Assembly (NCBI GenBank): GCA_002397345.1
Contig: DHAH01000101.1
Span: 1-7,312 of the forward strand
Length of the DNA stretch: 7,312 nucleotides
Direction of reading: 5' to 3'
From: Clostridiales bacterium UBA4959
Lineage (GTDB): Bacteria; Bacillota; Clostridia; Oscillospirales; CAG-272
A program made the translations under genes and the position numbers. Every line of letters begins with the position of its first letter. Position 1 is the first letter of the stretch. This document shows, piece by piece, positions 1 to 5,211 of the stretch. The notes beneath the pieces were generated by a model. That model was not told the DNA's origin, did not search any database, and worked only from the letters and a program-made list of their open reading frames with translations.

Positions 1-1193
1 CCTTGCAGCAGTCCGGCGGTCAGCCCCGCCAGCGCGAACGCGGGCGCGAGCAGGGGATTGTAGGCCAACCCGCAAACCAAACCGGTTACGCAGGCGCGCA
101 GCACGCCGCCTTTGTTTGCCACCAGAAACACCGCTCCGGCGGTCAGTATCGCGGCGGCGGAAAACCCGAAGAAGGTGATCGTTTTAATCCCGTATACAAG
201 CGCCGCGAGCAGCGAGAGCATACCAAGCTCACGGTAGGGTGCGTCGGATACGGCGTGCAGCGCGTTTTCGATCTTGTTTTGCCGTTCCGATTTTGTGGTC
301 ACGCCGGCAAATAGGAATACCGCCGCCGGTACGGCTGCAAGCTCGAACATCGTGCCCATCAGGTCAAAGATTAAAAATCCGCCCGCTATAATCCGCCAGA
401 TGCCGCCCGCCAGCGCCGCCGAAAGCCCCGCGCAGATGCGCAATGTCAAGGGCTCGTCCAATATGCCGGGGGGAGGCGATACGATAAATTCTATTAAACG
501 GGAAGCCGTAGGGAGTGACGCCCTCGTCGCTCCGTCCCCTACCCTCGTCGCTCCGTCCGTCATCCCGTTCGTCGCTCTGCCCATCGCTCCGCCGGCAGTT
601 GATTGTTTAGGAATTTTACTGCACGGTACGGTGCATGACGCTGATATTAATATCCGCAGCGCGATCGCGAGGGTGTAAACACTGAGCTGCATGACTGCGT
701 TTTGCGACAGGAGCGCCGAGCCGACAAGTCCGGCGTATATAAATCCCGTATATTTGCCTGCCGCGCAGAGCAGCGCAGTTCCAAACGGACTGGAGCCCAT
801 AATGGTGGGAGCTGCACCCAGAATAAATCCTAACCCCGCGAAGCAGATACCGGATAACACATACCTGATACGCGCCCCGGTGCCGGCGCCGGATTCGGTT
901 TCGGTTTTCATCGCCGTGTGCTTGAACGGCGGGGATTTTACTCCGGTATTTTCAAATACCGTTGTATTTTCAAATACCGTTGTATTGTCCAATACTGCCG
1001 CGCCGTCCGGTCCCGCCGCCGGAGAAACGTCTCCGGGCGGACTGTTTTCACCCGTCGCGATATTTGATAATACCGCTTGATCTTTATCACGTTTGTGAAT
1101 GAAGCTCTCGATACGGGAAAACAAACCTGTCACCGATCGGGGTAAGCGTTTATCCGCGCTCTTGTTATCAATATTATTAATGGCGACGCACAT
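1..1193 (-). CDS. spoIIE: Stage II sporulation protein E (SpoIIE)-like, N-terminal part, cut by the window edge
   Basis: SpoIIE is a polytopic membrane PP2C-type phosphatase that works at the asymmetric septum and dephosphorylates SpoIIAA to switch on sigma-F in the forespore. The minus strand is open without a stop from ATG 1193 to base 1, giving about 397 residues. Residues 1-105 are hydrophilic and repeat-rich. Hydrophobic segments begin near residue 108 with the motif SPFGTALLCAAG, which resembles the clostridial SpoIIE pattern (PFG.a..aa), and continue to the edge; the segment ending AGLTAGLLQ also fits. The region around residues 199-240 is a low-complexity insert between membrane segments. 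The catalytic domain would lie outside the window, so phosphatase activity is not shown here. An in-frame TAA lies six bases upstream, so 1193 is the most upstream ATG possible; its AAAGG sits directly against it, so a later start cannot be excluded. Identification rests on the membrane-region pattern recalled from the family. Confidence 0.75.
   Translation of the reverse strand, partial: MCVAINNIDNKSADKRLPRSVTGLFSRIESFIHKRDKDQAVLSNIATGENSPPGDVSPAAGPDGAAVLDNTTVFENTTVFENTGVKSPPFKHTAMKTETESGAGTGARIRYVLSGICFAGLGFILGAAPTIMGSSPFGTALLCAAGKYTGFIYAGLVGSALLSQNAVMQLSVYTLAIALRILISASCTVPCSKIPKQSTAGGAMGRATNGMTDGATRVGDGATRASLPTASRLIEFIVSPPPGILDEPLTLRICAGLSAALAGGIWRIIAGGFLIFDLMGTMFELAAVPAAVFLFAGVTTKSERQNKIENALHAVSDAPYRELGMLSLLAALVYGIKTITFFGFSAAAILTAGAVFLVANKGGVLRACVTGLVCGLAYNPLLAPAFALAGLTAGLLQ
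482..598. repeat. Low-complexity 21-base tandem repeat inside spoIIE, likely inserted element
   Basis: The 17-mer CCCTCGTCGCTCCGTCC occurs at 521-537 and again at 542-558, a 21-base period, with degenerate further copies to about 590. In the spoIIE frame this reads as heptads such as VGDGATR and MTDGATR, followed by LPTASRLIEFIVSPPPG. Composition differs sharply from the membrane segments on both sides. A period of 21 keeps the reading frame. From memory, similar GGGAGTGACGCCCTCGTCGC-type sequences recur as dispersed repeats in gut Clostridia, which suggests an inserted element that the gene tolerates; that link is unverified. Confidence 0.6.
945..999. repeat. Three 18-base tandem repeats in the spoIIE N-terminal region
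   Basis: Units lie at 946-963, 964-981 (identical) and 982-999 (diverged). Read in the minus-strand gene they encode LDNTTVFENTTVFENTG, around residues 65-82. A more degenerate relative (AVLSNIA) is encoded near 1055-1075. Each perfect unit contains a dyad, GTATT-TTCA-AATAC. The 18-base period preserves frame, so copy number could change without breaking the gene. Confidence 0.85.
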
Positions 1194-1223
1194 CCTTTAC
1201 TATGAGTTTTCTTTTGTGTCACC

Positions 1224-1268
1224 ATTATATCAGGAGCGCGCTGTTGCAATCGTCGAAAGCGTGACGAC
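1224..1268 (-). promoter_or_regulatory. Candidate spoIIE promoter with Spo0A-box-like heptamers
   Basis: Reading toward spoIIE, a perfect TATAAT lies at 1229-1224, about 30 bases before the start codon. No good -35 hexamer sits at 17 bases. At the atypical 21-base spacing there is instead CGTCGAA (plus strand, 1251-1257), one mismatch from the Spo0A box TGTCGAA; a second match to TGNCGAA with one mismatch, TGACGAC, is at 1262-1268. Wide spacing with an 0A box over the -35 position is known for Spo0A-activated sigma-A promoters of Bacillus spoIIE and spoIIG. A TTGCAA 14 bases upstream of the -10 is a weaker alternative -35. Confidence 0.4.
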
Positions 1269-1392
1269 GTAACGGAGGTTATATTGACGACAAGCCCGAA
1301 TAAATTGCGGTGCGCGTAATTTCCGGAGCATTTCGTAATATTTCCGGTTTATTTCATGGCGCTGCGCGGGGAATACGCGCCGATTACGCGAA
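1269..1392. other. Non-coding stretch with direct and inverted repeats between two minus-strand genes
   Basis: No convincing gene is present between the spoIIE promoter and the terminator of the upstream gene. The stretch holds an inverted repeat, CGCGTAAT at 1313-1320 and ATTACGCG at 1383-1390, and a direct repeat inside it, CGTAATTTCCGG at 1314-1325 and CGTAATATTTCCGG at 1334-1347. No SD-preceded start codon, tRNA fold or known riboswitch was recognised. Confidence 0.5.
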
Positions 1393-1429
1393 CGAAAAAA
1401 TCTCCGCCCGGTCATAAACCGGGCGGAGA
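1393..1429 (-). terminator. Rho-independent terminator of the solute-binding protein gene
   Basis: A perfect 12-base-pair GC-rich stem (TCTCCGCCCGGT at 1401-1412 with ACCGGGCGGAGA at 1418-1429, loop CATAA) is followed on the minus strand by six T residues (complement of 1395-1400). It lies about 80 bases after the stop codon of the minus-strand gene ending at 1511. There is no T-run on the plus-strand side, so it acts in one direction. Confidence 0.92.
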
Positions 1430-1510
1430 GGAGCATATATTGGTCGGTTGCGAAGTAAATTCGGTATTAACACTTCTGTTTGTGATTTGAGGGAAATTAA
1501 TTCTGACTAT

Positions 1511-3004
1511 TTATGATGCCTTTTCTATGCTTACTAAGAACTTGTCGATAGCTTTTTGGGCGTTTTTTTCGTGCTTGGTGTAGAATGAGGCGATGTCGGA
1601 TTTACCGGTGCTGCCTATATTCAGCCAGTCGCCGGCGAGCGAGCCGAACCCGAACACATCGCCGAGGTCATAGGTGCGCGTGGCGAAGATGAGGTCGAGC
1701 ATCGCTTCAGACTCGTTATCGCGCACATATTTGCCCTTCAGCGCTTTGTCAATATACGCGGGTATAAGCGTGTATCTCGATTCGGCTGACAGCGCTTCGA
1801 GGATAAAGCCGGTGCGGTCGGGCTTGGCAGCCGTTTTCGGCACGGTGATAAGCCCGGAGGTATGGATGGACACCATGCTGTAATAGCGATTCTGCGCCTC
1901 GTCAAACTTCGGTACGGGGAGGATGCCGAACTCGGTATCAGACGCGCGCATGGTGGTTACGTTGTCAAGCCGCATCCAGTAGAAAATGCCATGCCCGTTC
2001 GAAAACATCTGCTCGAAGGCGGTGTCGTCGATGGGCTTTTGCATGGTGTGCTGGTTGTAGAAGTTATCGGGATCGTATATAACTTTAAATATTTTATCCG
2101 CTAAATTAAAGTTATGCTCGGTGTTGAACGAGAGGTATGGCGAGTCGTTTTCGTCCTTTGACACAAACGAACCGCCGCCGCCGAGGTAAAAGCTGGCGGT
2201 GACGTCGTTTTTGCCGAGGAAAGCGTATATATCGTTTTCTGCGTCGATTTTGTTGTCGCCGTTAAGGTCGCGCGATTTGCCTTTGTACAGGCTCATCATT
2301 TTATCCAGCGTCCAGGTGCCGTTGTTTACCAGCGTGTAGAGGTCGGGATATTGGTTGTCGTTTGCGTATTGTTTATTAAACGCGATCGCGGAGGTGGCGT
2401 CCTTATCGATGATGTTTATATCAGACGCGGCAAGGTAGAGTTTGCCCAGCACGGACAGGCTCTTGACCGAGTTTTGATCCCACCAGGGTTTTGTGAAATC
2501 TATATACGGGAGCTTGTTCAGATCAAGGAAATAACCGCCGGTCAGCAGTGGGGGAACGTCAACCATACGCGCGTAAACAACGTCAAACGCATCTTCGCCG
2601 GAACCAATAAATTTCTGCGTCATAGAGATGACTTTGTCCTGCGTCTCGTTCTGGATCGAAAAGGAGACGTTGTATTTTTCGGTCAGGCTCATGTTGCGTT
2701 TGTATACGGCGTCGTTGATGGGGTCAGCGTTTTCGGATTCCGCGTAAATATCTTTATTCATGCGGCTGTCCCAGCCGGTTACATACCAGTGAAGCACCTT
2801 GAAAACATACCCTTCGAAATTCTGAGCCGGAAGGTCGGGGTATATGCGGGTGTCGGTTTCTGCTGTGTCGGTATTTTTACCTGGCCCGCCGGTGGAGTCC
2901 GAGTTCTGCCTGCCGCTATTGTCCGCGCACGATGAAAACGCCAAAACAACTGTGAGTATTGCCAATGTCAGCGATATACAGCGTTTGAAAATAGATGACT
3001 GCAT
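1511..3004 (-). CDS. Extracellular solute-binding lipoprotein (ABC importer substrate-binding family 1 type)
   Basis: This 497-residue protein has an N-terminal signal with hydrophobic core (residues 10-23) ending in FSSC, where Cys26 is the probable lipidation site; the -3 residue is Phe, so the lipobox is not canonical. A low-complexity Ser/Gly/Asn/Thr linker (about 27-52) follows, as in membrane-anchored binding proteins of Gram-positives. The mature part has motifs typical of clostridial family 1 solute-binding proteins: INDAVYKRN (96-104), YNVSF, and DLNGDNKIDAEND (246-258), an EF-hand or dockerin-like loop that may bind calcium. The length is normal for oligosaccharide-type binding proteins; the ligand is unknown. 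No permease or ATPase gene adjoins it, and it has its own promoter and terminator, so it is monocistronic and its transporter must be encoded elsewhere. AGGAGG at 3021-3016, 11 bases before the ATG, fixes the start. Confidence 0.85.
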   Translation of the reverse strand: MQSSIFKRCISLTLAILTVVLAFSSCADNSGRQNSDSTGGPGKNTDTAETDTRIYPDLPAQNFEGYVFKVLHWYVTGWDSRMNKDIYAESENADPINDAVYKRNMSLTEKYNVSFSIQNETQDKVISMTQKFIGSGEDAFDVVYARMVDVPPLLTGGYFLDLNKLPYIDFTKPWWDQNSVKSLSVLGKLYLAASDINIIDKDATSAIAFNKQYANDNQYPDLYTLVNNGTWTLDKMMSLYKGKSRDLNGDNKIDAENDIYAFLGKNDVTASFYLGGGGSFVSKDENDSPYLSFNTEHNFNLADKIFKVIYDPDNFYNQHTMQKPIDDTAFEQMFSNGHGIFYWMRLDNVTTMRASDTEFGILPVPKFDEAQNRYYSMVSIHTSGLITVPKTAAKPDRTGFILEALSAESRYTLIPAYIDKALKGKYVRDNESEAMLDLIFATRTYDLGDVFGFGSLAGDWLNIGSTGKSDIASFYTKHEKNAQKAIDKFLVSIEKAS

Positions 3005-3066
3005 TTGTTTTGATTCCTCCTGAAAGATTAGTAATATTAACGTTATCGTCTTTTTTAACTGTATCT

Positions 3067-3094
3067 ATTATATCATTAACAACCATTAAATCAA
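3067..3094 (-). promoter_or_regulatory. Sigma-A promoter of the solute-binding protein gene
   Basis: On the minus strand TTGATT (3094-3089) and a perfect TATAAT (3072-3067) are separated by 16 bases. The expected transcription start is near 3060, which gives a 5' leader of about 55 bases including the AGGAGG site. Spacing is one base short of the usual 17. Confidence 0.7.
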
Positions 3095-3110
3095 GTGGCG
3101 CTTGCGATTT

Positions 3111-3170
3111 ATTGTACAATGTAAACATGCGATGTGTGTTCACACCGGATACATAATATTGTGTTATTAT
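3111..3170 (+). promoter_or_regulatory. Divergent upstream region with dyads and a weak candidate promoter for the plus-strand cluster
   Basis: A perfect palindrome ATTGTACAAT (3111-3120) overlaps TACA-A-TGTA (3115-3123), followed by ATGT-AA-ACAT (3119-3128) and GTGTG-TT-CACAC (3134-3145). For the plus-strand genes, TTCACA (3139-3144) with TGTTAT 17 bases later (3162-3167) is the best sigma-A candidate, though a poor match. The dyads could be operators, but no specific regulator is identified. Confidence 0.3.
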
Positions 3171-3205
3171 TTCTCCAATTAATGATAAAAAAGGGGCGGC
3201 TGCAA

Positions 3206-4564
3206 ATGTGCGGGAAAGCGCTTAAAATCAGTTTAGCGGCAGCGCTTATTCTCGCGCTGTTCACGGTGGTCGCGCAGGCGCAGGACGATCCGCAGATAAG
3301 CCGCTGCACGGCTGCGTGCGTATACAATATAACAAACGAAAAGCTGCTTTATATGACCGGCGGCGATAAAGTCCTTGCCCCGGCGTCGACGGTTAAGCTG
3401 ATGACCGGGGTCGTGGCGCTCGATTTTTACATCAAGGCAGATGCTTTGGAACGGGAGATCACAATCACCGCAGAGATGCTTAAAAATGTAGCCGGCAACA
3501 ATATCGGGCTGCGCGCGGGCGAGGTTGTAACCGCGCGGCAACTGCTCTCGGCGCTTATCGTGGGCGGCTCAAACGACGCTGCGTACGCTCTGGCTTTTGA
3601 TTCATACGGTTCGGCGGAAGCGTTTGTGGACACAATGAACGCGCGTGCGGCGGAATTGGGTATGAATAACACATACTATACCAATCCGACCGGCATGGAC
3701 AGCGAAGCGATGCGCACGACGCTGTCCGATACGCTGAAAATCGCGCTGGAGGCGTACAGGCACAACACATTCATGGAACTTGCGGGCATGAAGCGTTACG
3801 AATTCGCGGCGACAAACAAGTCGGAGGTGCGTTATATAAATAACCGCAACTATTTAATCGCCACTAATATTGTTTCGGATTATTATTATAAATATGCAAG
3901 CGGCATGAGCTCGGGCATGACGGAGGCGGGCGGCTGGTGCATTGCCGCGACCGCGCGGTCGGGCGGTGTCACACAGCTCGTCATTGTTATGGGCGGCGAG
4001 CAGGAAAAAAATAAAGACGGCACCTTCGGTAAAATTTATTCGTATGTAAACGCGATTGAACTGTTCAAATGGTCGTTTGATAACTTCAAATATATCCGTG
4101 TGCTCGAGAACACAACGATGATATGCGAGATACCAGTCAATTTGGGTCGGGGCGTAGACCATGTCACGCTGCTGCCCGAAGAATCGCTTGATTTATATCT
4201 GCCCGCCGATACTGACGTTAAAAAGGAAATAATTTTGTCCTGGGCGCTGGACAAACCCGCGCTGACCGCGCCGGTTAAGGCGGGCGAAACGGCGGGACTG
4301 CTTACATTATATTATAAAGACGAGATTGTCGGGCGCGTGAGCTTGGTGGTGAAAAACAACGTCGAGCTGTACAGGACGCTGCAATTTATCGACAGGATGC
4401 GCGGTATTATCGAGTCGGAGTGGTTCCGCACGGCAGCCGTAGCTGCGGCGGGGCTGGGCGCTGCATATATTTTAATCGTGGCAATAATACGGGGCAGACG
4501 TAAAAACAGTCAACACGTTAACCACGGTCAACAAGTTGACCGCAGGAGAATTTACAGGAAATGA
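3206..4564 (+). CDS. D-alanyl-D-alanine carboxypeptidase homologue (DacF/PBP5-like, peptidase S11) with altered catalytic motifs
   Basis: S11 enzymes remove the terminal D-Ala from peptidoglycan stem peptides outside the membrane. The 452-residue product has a signal peptide (1-25, AQA before Gln26), a catalytic domain, a C-terminal PBP5-like beta domain (about 325-395, including PVKAGETAG), a membrane anchor (409-428) and a basic tail. The SxxK motif is intact: Ser61-Thr-Val-Lys64 within APASTVKLMTG. The second motif reads GGSNDAA; aligned on NDA, the usual Ser is Gly121 (Asn123 kept). Where KTG is expected the sequence is Ser235-Ser236-Gly237 in GMSSGMTEAGGWC. The fold is clear but activity is uncertain. 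I start at 3206 because AAGGGG (3191-3196) lies nine bases upstream and the signal peptide begins there; an upstream in-frame extension has no such support. It heads a cluster, overlapping thiN by four bases. Confidence 0.88.
   Translation: MCGKALKISLAAALILALFTVVAQAQDDPQISRCTAACVYNITNEKLLYMTGGDKVLAPASTVKLMTGVVALDFYIKADALEREITITAEMLKNVAGNNIGLRAGEVVTARQLLSALIVGGSNDAAYALAFDSYGSAEAFVDTMNARAAELGMNNTYYTNPTGMDSEAMRTTLSDTLKIALEAYRHNTFMELAGMKRYEFAATNKSEVRYINNRNYLIATNIVSDYYYKYASGMSSGMTEAGGWCIAATARSGGVTQLVIVMGGEQEKNKDGTFGKIYSYVNAIELFKWSFDNFKYIRVLENTTMICEIPVNLGRGVDHVTLLPEESLDLYLPADTDVKKEIILSWALDKPALTAPVKAGETAGLLTLYYKDEIVGRVSLVVKNNVELYRTLQFIDRMRGIIESEWFRTAAVAAAGLGAAYILIVAIIRGRRKNSQHVNHGQQVDRRRIYRK
4509..4544 (+). 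repeat. Two 18-base imperfect tandem repeats at the 3' end of the carboxypeptidase gene
   Basis: Units 4509-4526 and 4527-4544 match at 14 of 18 positions and encode the tail QHVNHGQQVDR. The second unit contains GGTCAA-CAAG-TTGACC (4526-4541 core), able to form a six-base-pair hairpin immediately before the AGGAG (4544-4548) that serves thiN. Confidence 0.75.
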
Positions 4565-5193
4565 TAAATAACATTGACGCCAAATGTACTATCGTCGGCG
4601 CGGGCGATTTTTTCGGGCTGCGCACGCCGCCAAAACGCGGCGATCTGCTCATCGCCGCCGACGGCGGTCTTGACAAACTGTCGGGTTATAGCATAACGCC
4701 CGATATAATTATGGGTGATTTCGATTCAATAAAAGGCGGAGTATCGGATTTAAAGGCGGAGATAATCCGTTTTCCCAAAGAAAAAGACGACACCGACATG
4801 ATGCTCGCGGTCAAAGAAGGGCTTGTGCGCGGATACAAGGATTTCCGGCTGTATGGTGGTACGGGCGGTCGGGTCGATCACTTTACGGCGAACATGCAGA
4901 CGCTGGTGTATATCGCCCGTCACGGCGCGATCGGTTGGCTGTACGGCGAAGATTTCGCGGTGACGGCGATAACGGACGGGCGGCTCGGGTTCAACGCGCG
5001 CGAAGGAGCGCCGGTATCGATTTTTGCGGCAGACGGCACCGCTTACGGGGTTACGCTGTCGGGGCTTTACTATGAGCTGTCGAACGCGGCGCTCTCGCCC
5101 GATTTCCCGCTGGGGGTCAGCAACAAAGGGCTGGGCGGTACAGCCTGCGTCGAGGTTAAAAAAGGCGCGCTGCTAATTGTTATATACGATTGA
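4561..5193 (+). CDS. thiN: Thiamine pyrophosphokinase (thiamine diphosphokinase)
   Basis: The enzyme transfers pyrophosphate from ATP to thiamine, giving thiamine diphosphate and AMP, in the cytoplasm. The 210-residue protein has the family's length and motifs in order: AADGGLDKL (32-40), the metal and ATP site GDFDSI (52-57), FPKEKDDTDM (71-80), GGTGGRVDHFTANMQTL (99-115), and the C-terminal thiamine-binding part with LSNAALSPDFPLGVSNKG (173-190). All key acidic residues are present. The start codon ATG 4561 overlaps the stop of the carboxypeptidase gene as ATGA, with AGGAG 12 bases upstream, suggesting translational coupling. No thiamine riboswitch is visible upstream, so it appears to be transcribed with its neighbour. 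In Bacillus thiN is part of a different neighbourhood, so the pairing with a cell-wall protein here is contextual only. Confidence 0.95.
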   Translation: MINNIDAKCTIVGAGDFFGLRTPPKRGDLLIAADGGLDKLSGYSITPDIIMGDFDSIKGGVSDLKAEIIRFPKEKDDTDMMLAVKEGLVRGYKDFRLYGGTGGRVDHFTANMQTLVYIARHGAIGWLYGEDFAVTAITDGRLGFNAREGAPVSIFAADGTAYGVTLSGLYYELSNAALSPDFPLGVSNKGLGGTACVEVKKGALLIVIYD

Positions 5194-5211
5194 CTTTTGA
5201 GGAAATCACAA

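Noticed and set aside
521..590. CRISPR-like array
   Set aside because: Repeats are 17-21 bases, directly adjacent with no spacers, and lie inside a coding frame.
620..635. TGCAC-GGTACG-GTGCA inverted repeat
   Set aside because: Five-base arms within coding sequence with no T-run or promoter nearby; likely chance, though it lies near the proposed insert in spoIIE.
3..1080. Three plus-strand open frames of about 100-134 codons
   Set aside because: They are antisense to a continuous minus-strand frame that encodes a coherent SpoIIE-like membrane protein, and they lack SD sites and recognisable motifs.
1230..1436. Minus-strand frame of 68 codons
   Set aside because: Its first codons are the stem of the terminator hairpin and it has no ribosome binding site or family resemblance.
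2351..2935. Plus-strand frame of 194 codons opposite the solute-binding protein gene
   Set aside because: The opposite strand has a complete gene with promoter, SD, signal peptide and terminator; this frame has none of these.
3134..3205. 24-codon N-terminal extension of the carboxypeptidase
   Set aside because: It would run through the candidate promoter region and bury the signal peptide; AAGGGG at 3191-3196 supports the ATG at 3206.
4400..4561. Thiamine diphosphate riboswitch ahead of thiN
   Set aside because: thiN overlaps the preceding gene and no THI-box-like CUGAGA or ACCUGA elements stand upstream.
5197..5211. TTG start for the ABC transporter
   Set aside because: The TTG overlaps the GAGG site that serves the ATG at 5212 at good spacing.
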